NCBI GenBank assembly: GCA_002709075.1
Contig: PAPV01000013.1
Span: 1-64,000, forward strand
Origin: Rhodospirillaceae bacterium
Lineage (GTDB): Bacteria > Pseudomonadota > Alphaproteobacteria > MPNO01 > UBA2964
Direction: 5' to 3'
DNA length: 64,000 bases
This document shows positions 22,147 through 33,847 of the stretch, piece by piece. Within the stretch, counting starts at the first letter, position 1. Each line of letters begins with the position of its first letter. A model generated the notes under the pieces. It was not told where the DNA came from. It was given only the letters and a program-made list of their open reading frames with translations, and ran no database searches. A program made the position numbers and the translations under genes.

Positions 22147-24372
22147 ATGCTTCGCAATACTGCTACCATGAATACCCTCTCTTTAAAATCGCAAGTTAAG
22201 GTATTACTACCGCTACCTTTAGTCAGCCCTTATGATTACCGAGTGCCAGAAAATTTGAGCGTGCATAATGGTGACTATGTAACTGTTCCACTCGGCAACC
22301 GACTTGAAAAAGGTGTTGTGTGGGGCAAAGGAGAATATGAGGGGCCGGAAGAAAAACTTAAGTATATTAATGATGTATTAGACATTCCACCCATGGCATA
22401 TGAAATGCGGCAATTTATCGATTGGACTGCAGAATACACATTGAGCCGCCCGGGTTTGGTTCTTCGCATGGCTATGAGTGCATCCGTAGAATTTGATAAG
22501 ATGAAACAACAAAAAGCTATTATTTTATCCCCGGGTGCTGGAAACAAACGAATCAGGATGACGCGCGCACGCGCATCTGTGCTTCAAATTGTATCAGATG
22601 GGAAGCCACACTCCATCAATGATTTAGCGTCACATGCCGGTGTAAGTGTGGGGGTAATTCGTGGGCTGATTGAAATTGGATTACTTGAGTCCATATCAGT
22701 TATGGTTGAAAAAACTCTTGATTTACCATCATGGAAAATGCCCAGACCAAGTTTATCCGATCAGCAAACGGCGGCGGCGGAATTGTTGGCCGCTTCAGTA
22801 AGAAAAGCATCAACAAGTATAGATAGTGGGTTTGTGGTATTTGCTCTGGATGGGGTAACTGGTTCGGGGAAGACGGAAACTTATTTTGAGGCGGTTTCTG
22901 CCTCATTGGAAGAAGGTCGGCAGACACTGGTGTTGCTGCCAGAAATTGCACTGACAGCACAGTGGCTTGACCGGTTCAAAAAACGTTTTGGTGCTCTACC
23001 TGTGCAGTGGCATTCCAATCTGAGTGCTGCAGAACGTCGTAGTAGTTGGCATGCAGCTGCTTCTGGAGTCGCTAAAGTTATAGTGGGTGCTCGGTCGGCA
23101 TTGTATCTACCTTTTCCAAATCTTGGTTTGATTGTTGTGGATGAGGAACATGACGTTGCTTTTAAGCAGGAGGATGGAGTGATTTATAATGCTCGTGACA
23201 TGGCTGTTGTTCGGGGACATATTGGCCGATTTCCTGTGGTATTAGCGTCAGCGACTCCGTCGTTAGAAACCATTACCAACATCGAAACGGGTCGGTACAA
23301 ACGATTATCTTTACCCCAACGCCATGGGGGGGCTACTCTTCCAACTGTTGATATAGTTGATATGCGAACTGAGTCCTCAGAACAACACAGTTGGCTTTCG
23401 CCAATACTCATCGAGGCAATACAAAAAACGTTGGTTGCCAAAAATCAAATCATGTTATTTCTTAACCGGCGTGGATACGCACCTCTTACCTTGTGTCGTC
23501 AATGTGGGTTTAGGATTTACTGCCCTAATTGTACAGCATGGCTTGTCGAACACCGTGCGAGAGCAAGAATGCAGTGCCACCACTGCGGTTTTTCTATGCC
23601 TGTTCCCCAAGAATGTCCTGAATGTACGGCGTGTAATTCCTTGGTTGCATGTGGTCCAGGTACGGAAAGATTGGCTGAAGAAGTTCGTGAAAAATTTTCG
23701 GCTGCGCGGCTGGCAGTAATGACAAGCGATACTGTTCATTCTCCAAGTGAGGCAACTAAGTTGGTTGAAAGTATAAAAAGACGCGATGTTGATATTCTGA
23801 TTGGGACCCAAATTGTTGCGAAGGGTTATAATTTTCCACATTTGACTCTAGTCGGGGTGATAGACGCAGACCTTGGATTGTCAGGAGGTGATTTAAGGGC
23901 CGCTGAGCGGGTGTATCAGACGCTACACCAGGTTGGGGGTCGTGCAGGCCGCGCTGAAAAATCAGGTCACGTTATTTTACAGACATATCAACCCGAAAAC
24001 CCAATAATGCAGGCACTTGTATCTGGTGACAGAGATTATTTTTTAGAATTAGAGTCTCAAACGCGTCGAAAGTATTCTATGCCGCCTTTTGGACGATTGG
24101 TAGCATTGATAGTATCCGGCTTAGAAAAAAGATTAGTTGATGCTGCAGCACATGAACTTGGCCGGACTTGCCCTATAGCGGAGGGAATAGCAGTATTTGG
24201 GCCAGCAGAAGCTCCTCTTTCAATACTGCGTGGGCGCCACCGGAGGCGTTTATTGCTTAAAGCTAACCAAACTATTCGAGTGCAAAAAATTGTACGGCAA
24301 TGGCTGTCTGCCACAAAAATTCCTCGCGGGGTTCGGGTGAAGGTTGATGTAGATCCATACAGTTTTATGTAA
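22147..24372 (+). CDS. priA: primosomal protein N' (replication restart helicase)
   Basis: PriA reloads the replisome at stalled forks. The 741 residues contain the N-terminal DNA-binding domain (PLPLVSPYDYRVP), Walker A GVTGSGKTE at about 236-244, the DEEH box near 332-335, a cysteine-rich zinc region near 450-495 (CRQCGFRIYCPNC, CHHCGFSM, CPEC), and helicase motifs QIVAKGYNFPHL and QVGGRAGRAEK. The start could also be the ATG at 22168; both precede the conserved region. It is divergent from the DUF484 gene with about 97 bases between. Confidence 0.96.
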   Translation: MLRNTATMNTLSLKSQVKVLLPLPLVSPYDYRVPENLSVHNGDYVTVPLGNRLEKGVVWGKGEYEGPEEKLKYINDVLDIPPMAYEMRQFIDWTAEYTLSRPGLVLRMAMSASVEFDKMKQQKAIILSPGAGNKRIRMTRARASVLQIVSDGKPHSINDLASHAGVSVGVIRGLIEIGLLESISVMVEKTLDLPSWKMPRPSLSDQQTAAAELLAASVRKASTSIDSGFVVFALDGVTGSGKTETYFEAVSASLEEGRQTLVLLPEIALTAQWLDRFKKRFGALPVQWHSNLSAAERRSSWHAAASGVAKVIVGARSALYLPFPNLGLIVVDEEHDVAFKQEDGVIYNARDMAVVRGHIGRFPVVLASATPSLETITNIETGRYKRLSLPQRHGGATLPTVDIVDMRTESSEQHSWLSPILIEAIQKTLVAKNQIMLFLNRRGYAPLTLCRQCGFRIYCPNCTAWLVEHRARARMQCHHCGFSMPVPQECPECTACNSLVACGPGTERLAEEVREKFSAARLAVMTSDTVHSPSEATKLVESIKRRDVDILIGTQIVAKGYNFPHLTLVGVIDADLGLSGGDLRAAERVYQTLHQVGGRAGRAEKSGHVILQTYQPENPIMQALVSGDRDYFLELESQTRRKYSMPPFGRLVALIVSGLEKRLVDAAAHELGRTCPIAEGIAVFGPAEAPLSILRGRHRRRLLLKANQTIRVQKIVRQWLSATKIPRGVRVKVDVDPYSFM

Positions 24373-24799
24373 CTTAAGTGTTATAGATGGAAATATAAAA
24401 AGGTAATTTTATTCTCTGAACAATAAACTGAACAATTAATTACAATTGTAGACTTTTTATTGAGATATATAGCCGAATTCGATTAAAAGTTTAGTTCTTT
24501 ATGACTACAAAAGAGAGAAATCAAATAGACTTCTGGCATATTGTTACAATTCGTTCGTTTTATAGAAATAAAAGATTAGAATTTACTGGACAAGATGAAG
24601 CAGAAGAGAATATTTGTAATAAAAATTCAGGCAAGAAGTTTCCTCGGGTTGCAAGCCCCTTTTGAGTATGTTAGCAAAATGCCACCTCAGTAAGGAAATA
24701 CGTTTGTTATTTAATTAGTATATGTCATTTTCTTATTAATTAGCGGAACTAACTTAGTGGGCAAGAGGTAGGTCCATTAGTCAATTGAAGGCGGAACGT
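24373..24799. other. 427-base non-coding, AT-rich gap before the atp operon
   Basis: No recognised gene lies here. The only open frame of note is ATG 24501 to TGA 24665, 54 codons, encoding MTTKERNQIDFWHIVTIR and onward. It has no ribosome-binding sequence and no family I recognise, so I do not call it a gene. The last 100 bases presumably carry the atp promoter, but no convincing -35/-10 pair is visible. Confidence 0.5.
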
Positions 24800-25360
24800 G
24801 TGTCGTCAGACCTCATAGGTACTACCGGCGTTGCAGAACGTTATGCATCGGCTCTTTTTGATTTATCTATAGATAACGGTGAACTTGATAAAGTTACCGA
24901 GGACCTGAATGTCGTGCGTGAAGCAATTGAAATATCGGAGGATTTTAAACGTTTCCTTTTAAGTCCAATTTTTTCATCCGAAGAACAGGCGAAGGCGATT
25001 GCTAAAGTCTCAGAGAAAATTGGCCTCACTAAAACGGTTTCTAATTTTCTCGGTGTTGTTGCTCTCAATAATAGGTTATTTTGCCTGGAATCGATTATTA
25101 AAGCATGGAATGAGATGCTTTTATCTCATAATAACGAAGTCACAGCAGAGGTAGTATCTGCGACTGGACTTAGTAGCAAACAGCTTGGTGAATTGGAGAA
25201 GGTATTAACTGCCTCCGTGGGTTCTAAAATTACAATAAAGGAAAAGGTTGACCCTCATCTTATTGGAGGCATGATTGTTCGTGTTGGATCACGTATGATT
25301 GACTCATCGGTACGTACTAAACTTGAAAGACTTAAACTCGATATGAAAGGGGCTGCGTGA
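24800..25360 (+). CDS. atpH: F1F0 ATP synthase delta subunit
   Basis: The delta subunit links F1 to the peripheral stalk. I start it at GTG 24800, where AAGGCGGA lies upstream, giving 186 residues and the usual N-terminus leading into [18 protein letters not shown] at 24785 is in frame but has poorer spacing. The C-terminal stretch [25 protein letters not shown] is diagnostic. It opens the atpHAGDC (F1-only) operon typical of alphaproteobacteria, where the F0 genes are elsewhere. Confidence 0.94.
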   Translation: MSSDLIGTTGVAERYASALFDLSIDNGELDKVTEDLNVVREAIEISEDFKRFLLSPIFSSEEQAKAIAKVSEKIGLTKTVSNFLGVVALNNRLFCLESIIKAWNEMLLSHNNEVTAEVVSATGLSSKQLGELEKVLTASVGSKITIKEKVDPHLIGGMIVRVGSRMIDSSVRTKLERLKLDMKGAA

Positions 25361-26895
25361 TGGATATACACGCCGCAGAAATTTCCTCAATCCTGAAGGA
25401 ACAAATTGCTAATTTTGGAAGTGAAGCTGAAGTCGCAGAGGTCGGCAGGGTTTTGTCAGTTGGAGATGGAATTGCACGTGTCCATGGGTTGGATAACGTT
25501 CAAGCAGGCGAAATGGTTGAGTTTCCGGGTGGCATACTTGGAATGGCACTTAATCTGGAAATTGATAATGTTGGAATTGTCATTTTTGGTGATGATAGGA
25601 CAATTCAAGAAGGTGATATTGTTAAGCGAACCGGATCAATTGTAGATGTACCCGTAGGTGAAGCTTTGTTGGGGCGTGTTGTTGACGGTCTTGGTAATCC
25701 AATTGATGGGAAAGGTCCAATAAAAAGTTCTGAACGCCGTCGTGTCGATGTTAAAGCTCCCGGGATTATTCCGCGACAATCAGTAAGTGAACCAGTGCAG
25801 ACCGGCCTCAAGGCCATAGACAGCCTTATCCCAGTGGGCCGCGGTCAACGGGAGCTTATTATTGGGGATCGGCAAACGGGTAAAACCGCGGTTGCGATAG
25901 ATACTATGATTAACCAACGTGAGGTAAATGCTGGAGATGATGATAGTAAAAAACTATATTGCATTTATGTGGCAGTTGGTCAAAAACGTTCCACGGTTGC
26001 GCAAATTGTCAAAGCACTAGAAGACAATGGTGCGATGGAATACTCAATTGTTGTTGCTGCTACTGCGTCTGACCCCGCTCCACTTCAATACATTGCCCCA
26101 TATGTTGGGTGCACAATGGGTGAGTGGTTTCGTGATAATAGCAAACATGCACTCATCACCTATGATGATCTTTCAAAGCAGGCAGTTGCTTATCGTCAAA
26201 TGTCTCTTTTGCTTCGTCGGCCACCCGGGCGGGAGGCGTTTCCGGGGGATGTTTTTTATCTTCATTCGCGGCTTTTAGAGCGCTCAGCAAAGCTTAACAG
26301 TGAAAATGGTGGAGGATCATTAACAGCTTTGCCAGTTATTGAGACGCAGGCGGGTGATGTTTCCGCCTACATTCCTACAAATGTAATTTCTATAACGGAT
26401 GGACAAATTTTTCTTGAAACAGATTTATTTTATGCTGGAATTCGTCCGGCAGTAAACGTTGGAATATCAGTCAGTCGTGTTGGATCAGCAGCGCAGACAA
26501 AGGCAATGAAATCAGTTGCAGGTTCTATAAAGCTTGAGCTTGCGCAGTATAGGGAAATGGCTGCATTTGCTCAGTTTGCTTCTGATCTCGATGCTTCAAC
26601 GCGGAGGCTCTTGAATCGAGGTGCCAGATTGACCGAGCTATTAAAGCAAGCACAATATTCGCCCATGCCTGTAGAGGAACAGGTTGTCTCAATTTATGCC
26701 GGTGTGAACGGATATCTTGATAATATACCAGTTACATCCGTAACAAATTTTGAACAGGGGTTATTAACGGAAGTTCGGACAAAACACGATAATATTCTTA
26801 GCGAAATAGGCCAAACTGGTCAGCTAAGTGCCGAAACAGCCAGCAGTTTGAAGGAAGTATTAGATACTTATGCTAAAAACTTTGCAGCAGATTAA
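25360..26895 (+). CDS. atpA: F1F0 ATP synthase alpha subunit
   Basis: This is the non-catalytic nucleotide-binding subunit of F1. In 511 residues it has [16 protein letters not shown] at the N-terminus, Walker [14 protein letters not shown] near 170, and [18 protein letters not shown] near 370. The ATG at 25360 overlaps the last base of the atpH stop (TGATG) and follows GAAAGGGG; the GTG one codon earlier is a less likely start. Confidence 0.98.
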   Translation: MDIHAAEISSILKEQIANFGSEAEVAEVGRVLSVGDGIARVHGLDNVQAGEMVEFPGGILGMALNLEIDNVGIVIFGDDRTIQEGDIVKRTGSIVDVPVGEALLGRVVDGLGNPIDGKGPIKSSERRRVDVKAPGIIPRQSVSEPVQTGLKAIDSLIPVGRGQRELIIGDRQTGKTAVAIDTMINQREVNAGDDDSKKLYCIYVAVGQKRSTVAQIVKALEDNGAMEYSIVVAATASDPAPLQYIAPYVGCTMGEWFRDNSKHALITYDDLSKQAVAYRQMSLLLRRPPGREAFPGDVFYLHSRLLERSAKLNSENGGGSLTALPVIETQAGDVSAYIPTNVISITDGQIFLETDLFYAGIRPAVNVGISVSRVGSAAQTKAMKSVAGSIKLELAQYREMAAFAQFASDLDASTRRLLNRGARLTELLKQAQYSPMPVEEQVVSIYAGVNGYLDNIPVTSVTNFEQGLLTEVRTKHDNILSEIGQTGQLSAETASSLKEVLDTYAKNFAAD

Positions 26896-26940
26896 GCAGA
26901 GCCGCTTCATAAAAAAGTTCGTGCAGGGGGCTCAACTACA

Positions 26941-27837
26941 ATGCCTAATCTAAAAGATCTAAGAATTAGGATCGAAAGCGTAAAATCAACTCAGAAAATT
27001 ACATCGGCAATGAAGATGGTTGCCGCTGCTAAGTTGCGCAGGGCACAAGAGCAGGCTGAATCAGCTCGTCCGTATTCCGACAGAATGGATCGTATGATGG
27101 TATCACTGGCTTCCGGCATTGGAGAGAACTTGGGTGGTCCAAAGTTGTTAGTTGGTAATGGCAAGAGTAATATACATTTGATTGTTGTAATTTCCTCAGA
27201 CCGAGGTCTTTGTGGTGGCTTTAATACCTATATTGTGAGGGAAGTGCGACGTCAGATCGATCTTTTGGATGAAAGCGGCAAAAAAATAAAAATTCTTTGT
27301 GTTGGTCGAAAAGCTCGCGATGTATTAAGGCGCTCGTACGCAGCTTATATTATAGAGTCTTTTGAAGACCTAGGGCGTCAGCATCTATCTTATAGTGACG
27401 CCTCTGAAATTGCCAACCATGTGCTTAAGTTGTTTGAAAATGATGAATTCGATATTTGTACAATTGTTTACAACCGATTCCAATCGGCAATAAGTCAGGT
27501 TGTAACCGCACAGCAATTAATTCCCCTCAGGGGATATAAAAATTCAACTGAAGCTTCTGTCGAAGCGCATAATGTTAATGGCGCGGTCCATGAGTTCGAG
27601 CCTTCTGAGAAAGAAATTCTTTCGGATCTGTTGCCTCGTAATATTGCTGTTCAAATTTTTCGTGCGTTGTTAGAAAGTGCAGCGTCAGAACACGGTGCAA
27701 GAATGACCGCAATGGACAACGCAACACGTAATGCAGGTGAAATGATTGATGATTTGACGCTTACATACAACAGAACTCGTCAAGCAGTTATCACAAGTGA
27801 ATTAATTGAAATAATCTCCGGCGCCGAGGCGCTTTAG
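26941..27837 (+). CDS. atpG: F1F0 ATP synthase gamma subunit
   Basis: The gamma subunit is the rotating central stalk. The 298-residue protein has the conserved N-terminal helix with [33 protein letters not shown] near residue 85, and the C-terminal helix with [32 protein letters not shown]. It lies 45 bases after atpA and 30 before atpD. Confidence 0.98.
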   Translation: MPNLKDLRIRIESVKSTQKITSAMKMVAAAKLRRAQEQAESARPYSDRMDRMMVSLASGIGENLGGPKLLVGNGKSNIHLIVVISSDRGLCGGFNTYIVREVRRQIDLLDESGKKIKILCVGRKARDVLRRSYAAYIIESFEDLGRQHLSYSDASEIANHVLKLFENDEFDICTIVYNRFQSAISQVVTAQQLIPLRGYKNSTEASVEAHNVNGAVHEFEPSEKEILSDLLPRNIAVQIFRALLESAASEHGARMTAMDNATRNAGEMIDDLTLTYNRTRQAVITSELIEIISGAEAL

Positions 27838-29295
<1,458 letters not shown>

Positions 29296-29324
29296 AGACC
29301 AGAGTGCCAGCAGGATGTTTTAAT

Positions 29325-29750
29325 ATGCTTGATACAATTGAATTTGAACTTGTTACGCCTGAAAAATTAATGATATCGATGACAGCGTCCATGGTTGTAA
29401 TTCCTGGCGCAGAGGGCGATCTTGGTATTTTACCCAGTCATACGCCTATCATATCAAGCATACGAACAGGAGTAATTGATGTTCACAATGAAAGTAAGAT
29501 CGAAAGAAAAATTTTTGTATCGGGTGGATCAGTAGAGATGATTGTTGATCACTGCACCGTATTAGCAGATGAAGCGATTTTTCTTGATGATGCCGATCAG
29601 AATTCTATTAGTCAGCGATTACTCGCTGCGCGTAAAGCTTTGGAGGAAGTTTCCGCAGAAGACCCGTCTCGCCCGCGTTTTGAAAAAGAACTTTTTCTTG
29701 CAGAAGCATTAAAAGATGCCTTAGAAAGTTCCAGCAAAAGTTCTTCGTGA
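29325..29750 (+). CDS. atpC: F1F0 ATP synthase epsilon subunit
   Basis: Epsilon couples the central stalk to the c-ring and damps ATP hydrolysis. The 141-residue form starts at ATG 29325 (MLDTIEFELVTPEKL), with AGGA about 9 bases upstream; an earlier in-frame ATG at 29304 would add seven residues. The beta-sandwich motif GAEGDLGILPSHTPII is clear, and a Ser-rich C-terminus follows the helical hairpin. It ends the atp operon. Confidence 0.94.
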   Translation: MLDTIEFELVTPEKLMISMTASMVVIPGAEGDLGILPSHTPIISSIRTGVIDVHNESKIERKIFVSGGSVEMIVDHCTVLADEAIFLDDADQNSISQRLLAARKALEEVSAEDPSRPRFEKELFLAEALKDALESSSKSSS

Positions 29751-29774
29751 AGTAAAAATTGAAAGTATTTTACT
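29751..29774. terminator. possible terminator hairpin between convergent atpC and rppH
   Basis: AGTAAAA (29751-29757) and TTTTACT (29768-29774) form a perfect seven-pair stem with a ten-base loop immediately after the atpC stop. The stem is AT-rich and lacks a long T-run, so strength is doubtful. It lies where two convergent transcripts meet. Confidence 0.25.
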
Positions 29775-29789
29775 ATACGAAACCGACTT

Positions 29790-30284
29790 TTAGGATGCAT
29801 GAAATAAATTCATCCTTAGCATATTTCTAGTAGATTCAAACTCGCGAAAAATATTTTCGTATAGTTCTTTTTTGAAAGATACTATAAGGAAACTAATTTC
29901 CTCCAATTCTACCCACCTCCAAGCCCTAAATTCAGGTGTGGAAGTCGCTAAATTTATTGATTGTTCATCCCCGGTAAAAAGAAACCCTATTGCTTTAACA
30001 TTTTGTCCTTGCCAACTGCGTTTCCAATTTCTAGTTAATACTTCAACTGGTAAATCGTACTTAATCCAGTGTGTTGACTCTCTGAGGAATTTCACCTCAT
30101 CGATCCCAATCTCTTCCCGCATTTCTCTCAGCGCTGCATCCTTTAATGTTTCGCCTAACTCTATCCCACCCTGAGGTAGTTGCCACGTCGCTTCTATGAT
30201 ATCGTTTCGTTCTGCTACAAGAACTTTTCCATTTCGATTAAATAAAAGAATTGATACGCAGGAACGGTACTTTATTTTTTTCAT
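29790..30284 (-). CDS. rppH: RNA pyrophosphohydrolase (Nudix)
   Basis: RppH removes pyrophosphate from mRNA 5' ends and starts their decay; the family also cleaves dinucleoside polyphosphates. The 164-residue protein has the Nudix box GX5EX7REX2EEXG at about residues 39-61 (QGGIELGETLKDAALREMREEIG) preceded by ATWQLP, and WVELEEI later, all typical of RppH/IalA. It is the last gene of the minus-strand chain, 14 bases after the deacetylase-like gene. That genes of this chain are found together in other alphaproteobacteria supports the assignment. Confidence 0.92.
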   Translation of the reverse strand: MKKIKYRSCVSILLFNRNGKVLVAERNDIIEATWQLPQGGIELGETLKDAALREMREEIGIDEVKFLRESTHWIKYDLPVEVLTRNWKRSWQGQNVKAIGFLFTGDEQSINLATSTPEFRAWRWVELEEISFLIVSFKKELYENIFREFESTRNMLRMNLFHAS

Positions 30285-30298
30285 ATTTGACCTGAATT

Positions 30299-31171
30299 TT
30301 ATTCCATTGAAAAATAAGAAATAGGTACTAACTTTAAATTTTTAGTTTCCAGTTTATCAATCCAACGTTTCAACCGCTCAAAAGTAACCGGATATGGAAA
30401 ACCAAAAACAATAATCTTACCCTTAAGATTGGCAATCCGTTCAATTTCTATGAGTTTTCTATCGATAGCATTTCGGGATGCTTCTTGGTCTAGATAAAGG
30501 CTGCTATATGTCGATGAAGCAGCAGAGACGCCGGGTATTGAACTGATTATCACAGTATTAATGGTTTGCTGACGTAAAAATAGAAGATTGTTTTTTTTCA
30601 ACTCAGAAAAAACAATCTGCATATGCGATGGTGAACTAGTAAAGTGTGACCCCATAATACTCATAGTCCCCACGTAAGATCTTTCGCGTTCTAATATCCA
30701 CTTTAGCCGATTACGAAACTCGGTTATAGTGTATGAAGCTTCATTTATGTTTAAAGGTAAATTACGGCCCCTATGTGTTCTTGGTTCCATTGAAATAATT
30801 ATTAAAGCTTCGTGCCCTGCTGCGTTGGCAGCCGCAATCCAGTTATCTGTTTCCTTGGAGTGTGGCCAAAACGCAAGCGTAATTTCTCCTGGTAATTCCT
30901 GTATAGCCGTTCTGGTCGCAGCGGCACTTTTTCCTAGGCCATAGATCACTATTGCAATGCATGGAACTCTTTCCGGTAGATTGTCTGGTGAACGGCAAGT
31001 GTGACGAGTATTTTTATTATTGATAGCTGGTTTTAAATCTGTGGTGAAAGTAAAATTTCTACTACCTGTTTCATTTTTGTAAATCGGTCTGTCAACTTCT
31101 AGTGTGAGACCTGATATTATTTGTTTTTTACTCGCCTTCGTGATAAACGAATTTTCAGCGCCTATTGGCAT
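30299..31171 (-). CDS. divergent polysaccharide deacetylase family protein (YibQ-like)
   Basis: This 290-residue protein belongs to the divergent polysaccharide deacetylase (DUF610/YibQ) family, periplasmic proteins associated with EnvC/CtpA-type genes; function poorly known. Family landmarks are IAIVIYGLG (about 72-80), EITLAFWPHS, GHEALIIISMEP (119-130), GTMSIMGSHFTSS (169-180) and FGFPYP near 262. The aspartate pair of active NodB-type enzymes is absent (Tyr-Gly instead), and GHP has become GFP, so catalysis is doubtful. No membrane anchor or signal peptide is visible before the domain, and the ATG has no clear ribosome site, so the true start may differ. Confidence 0.75.
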   Translation of the reverse strand: MPIGAENSFITKASKKQIISGLTLEVDRPIYKNETGSRNFTFTTDLKPAINNKNTRHTCRSPDNLPERVPCIAIVIYGLGKSAAATRTAIQELPGEITLAFWPHSKETDNWIAAANAAGHEALIIISMEPRTHRGRNLPLNINEASYTITEFRNRLKWILERERSYVGTMSIMGSHFTSSPSHMQIVFSELKKNNLLFLRQQTINTVIISSIPGVSAASSTYSSLYLDQEASRNAIDRKLIEIERIANLKGKIIVFGFPYPVTFERLKRWIDKLETKNLKLVPISYFSME

Positions 31172-31308
31172 ATTTGGGATAAAAAAAAATACAAATTAAA
31201 AGCTTGAAACAAAATAAAAATCTAGAGTTGAATTTCATATTTCTTGGTAGGTATTGAGTCATATTCCATAAGTCCAGTTGTTTGGGGTGCGGGATAACAT
31301 ACCATTGT

Positions 31309-32583
31309 TTAGTCCAGCTTGTTTTTATAAAGACTAATCCCTCTTACAAGATCTAACGCACGAGAAAGCTGATAATCAATCGGTTTGGGGTCTTTTCTCG
31401 ATTTTTTTCCTTCAGGTGGTTTAGTTTGTTTCTCTTGCTCTGGATTTTTTAAAGCGCCCCGCAGATCGGATTCACGTCGACCAGTAGGTTCTTCCACTTT
31501 TGGTAATTCGGCTTGAACAACTTTGATATCAGGTTCAATTCCCTTGGCCTGAATTGAACGGCCCGAAGGAGTAAAATATTGCGCTGTTGTAAGACGAATT
31601 GCTCCGCGACCTGATAGGGGCATAATGGTTTGTACGGATCCCTTTCCAAATGATCGAGTTCCAAGAACAATCGCACGCCTGTGATCCTGTAATGCACCGG
31701 CCACAATTTCTGAGGCAGACGCCGAACCGCGATTCACTAGGATTACGATAGGTTTACCATTCAACAAATCACCTTTAGTTGCGTTATAGCGCTGGGCATC
31801 AGCATTTCGTCTTGCCCGTGTTGAGACGATTTCGCCATGGTTCAAGAATGCATCTGACACTTTTATAGCTTGGTCTAGAAGTCCACCTGGGTTATTTCTA
31901 AGGTCCAATATTACTCCAAAAAGATTATCACCAATTTGTTTTTTTATTTGTGAAATCGCTCGTAAAAGCCCTTTTTCTGTTTGTTCACTAAATGAAGTAA
32001 TTCGAATATAACCAACCTTTTCTTCTACACGCCAGCGCACTGATCTGATTTTTATATTTGCGCGGGTTATAGTGACCGTCAGTTGTTTTTGTTGTTCACG
32101 ACGTATTCGCAATTTTATTTTTGTGTTAATTCTTCCTCTCATCAGTGTAACTGCCTGAGAGAGAGTTAGGCCTTGGACCGGTTTTCCATCTAAATGGGTA
32201 ATATAGTCACCTGCCTTGATGCCTGCTCGGAACGCAGGAGTGTCGTCGATAGGGGAGACTACTTTTACAAAGCCATTTTCCATTGTCACTTCTATACCAA
32301 GCCCCCCAAACTCTCCTCGGGTTTGAACTTGCATATCTTTAAATCTTTTTGGACTCATGTAACTTGAATGAGGATCTAAGGAGGAAAGCATTCCATTAAT
32401 AGCTGACTCTATAAGTTTTTCATCAGTGACTTTTTTTACATAGTCAGAACGCACACGTTCGAAAACGTCACCAAATAATTCGAGTTGCCTATAGGCTTCG
32501 GCATTGTTGGTTTGTGCAGAAGAAGATTCATTAAATAAGGAAAGAATAATTGCTAAATATATGACAGATAATTTTGTAAGCAT
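31309..32583 (-). CDS. ctpA: C-terminal processing peptidase (S41 family)
   Basis: CtpA is a periplasmic serine protease that trims envelope proteins, including cell-wall hydrolases. The 424-residue protein has a signal peptide (about 1-23, ending SSSA), a PDZ domain near 90-170 (GGLGIEV, AGIKAGDYI), and the S41 core with the Ser-Lys dyad at Ser289 (NRGSASASEI) and Lys314 (SFGKGSVQ). The C-terminal 60 residues are charged and low-complexity (EEPTGRRESD, EKQTKPPEGKKSRKD). It lies one base after the EnvC-like gene, a common pairing. Confidence 0.94.
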   Translation of the reverse strand: MLTKLSVIYLAIILSLFNESSSAQTNNAEAYRQLELFGDVFERVRSDYVKKVTDEKLIESAINGMLSSLDPHSSYMSPKRFKDMQVQTRGEFGGLGIEVTMENGFVKVVSPIDDTPAFRAGIKAGDYITHLDGKPVQGLTLSQAVTLMRGRINTKIKLRIRREQQKQLTVTITRANIKIRSVRWRVEEKVGYIRITSFSEQTEKGLLRAISQIKKQIGDNLFGVILDLRNNPGGLLDQAIKVSDAFLNHGEIVSTRARRNADAQRYNATKGDLLNGKPIVILVNRGSASASEIVAGALQDHRRAIVLGTRSFGKGSVQTIMPLSGRGAIRLTTAQYFTPSGRSIQAKGIEPDIKVVQAELPKVEEPTGRRESDLRGALKNPEQEKQTKPPEGKKSRKDPKPIDYQLSRALDLVRGISLYKNKLD

Positions 32584-32584
32584 C

Positions 32585-33847
32585 TTAGTTCTCTCTATTA
32601 TTACGTGATGTCAGCCAAGGAATGGCATTAATAGGTTTTCCATTTTGGCGCAGTTCGACGTAAAGAATTGGGTTACTATCCTTCAATTGACTCATGATAC
32701 CTATCGGTTCTCCTGCCATTACGCTAGCCCCGTTTTTAACATTAATAAGATCCATTCCAGCTAATAGCAAATGATGTTCATTTCCATATTCAAGAATTAA
32801 GAGTTCGCCTAGACCACTAAACTTTCCAGAAAAAACCACTCGGCCCGATCTCGGTGCAACGACGAATGAGCCCGGGGTTGTTCGAAGAGACAAACCTTCC
32901 GCAGGTTGTCCGGGTCCGCCTGATTTGCCGAATGGTGCAATTATATTGCCGACTACAGGCATCCCTGATATCGGTCGTTTCCCATAAAAATTTCCTATTA
33001 TTGATACTTTAGAATTTTTCAAATGCTGATTATATTTTTGTCCTTTTTGTTTGTTTCTTGCAATACGTTCATTCGATAATGCTGCAATTAAATCACGAAG
33101 TGAACGGGCTTTACGAGATAGTTCCTTTGTTCTTGCGGTCGCTATTTTCTTGCGAGCGAGAAGTTTTTCAGCGACAATAGCTTTACGATTAAGAATTTCT
33201 AAAAGTAATTTACGTTCCTCGTCCAGATTGTGTTTTTTTAAATTAAGGTTCCTCTCCGTAAGGTCTAATTTTGTTTTTAACCGAATAGATCTTCTTAAAT
33301 TGTCCTTCAAATCTTGCGCTTGTCTTTCAAGTGTAGGGTAGGTGTTCCCAATTAGTAGTGCTGTTCGCAAATGGGTAAGAGGACTTTGCGGAGATAAAAT
33401 TAATGCTGCTGGAGGTTTTCTGGCTACTCTTTGCAATATTGCTATAATAGAGGTCATTTGCACCTTTTTGTTTAAAAACTGATATCTAGCTTTATTCATA
33501 CGATTATTTAGATCATTTTGCTTCGCGCGCAGTTTTAAAAGATTTTTTTCGTGGAGTCGTGACCGGGCGGCAAACAAAATAGATTTTTTTTGCAAGGATA
33601 AAAAGTTATTCTTCATTTCCCTTGTTGTTTTTTCTAAGCTTTTTTTGTGTTTTTTTACTTCGTGAAGAGAATCTTCGCTTCTCTGTAGTGTTTCCACTGT
33701 ATCAGCTATAGCTGTTCCATTCTCCGCCAGAACCAAACCTGCCCATATAATTCCTATCACGATTAAGTGCAATTTACTCGACGTTAGAAAAAGATTTTTC
33801 TGAGTTAACAGAGTCTGCCTCCAAAGTTTTGACCAACAATGACTCAC
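32585..33847 (-). CDS. EnvC-like murein hydrolase activator with degenerate M23 domain
   Basis: Proteins of this kind activate amidases during septum splitting. The protein has a hydrophobic signal segment (LHLIVIGIIWAGLVLA), a long Lys/Arg-rich coiled coil (about residues 55-265), and a C-terminal LytM/M23 domain (about 310-415). The M23 zinc ligands are missing: the HxGxD position reads GLSLRTTPGS and the HLH position reads ILYVELRQ, as in non-catalytic EnvC. The ATG at 33847 overlaps gpmI by 74 bases. A TTG at 33772, two bases after the gpmI stop, is an alternative start that would give 395 residues but leave the signal peptide without a basic N-region. Confidence 0.85.
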   Translation of the reverse strand: MSHCWSKLWRQTLLTQKNLFLTSSKLHLIVIGIIWAGLVLAENGTAIADTVETLQRSEDSLHEVKKHKKSLEKTTREMKNNFLSLQKKSILFAARSRLHEKNLLKLRAKQNDLNNRMNKARYQFLNKKVQMTSIIAILQRVARKPPAALILSPQSPLTHLRTALLIGNTYPTLERQAQDLKDNLRRSIRLKTKLDLTERNLNLKKHNLDEERKLLLEILNRKAIVAEKLLARKKIATARTKELSRKARSLRDLIAALSNERIARNKQKGQKYNQHLKNSKVSIIGNFYGKRPISGMPVVGNIIAPFGKSGGPGQPAEGLSLRTTPGSFVVAPRSGRVVFSGKFSGLGELLILEYGNEHHLLLAGMDLINVKNGASVMAGEPIGIMSQLKDSNPILYVELRQNGKPINAIPWLTSRNNREN

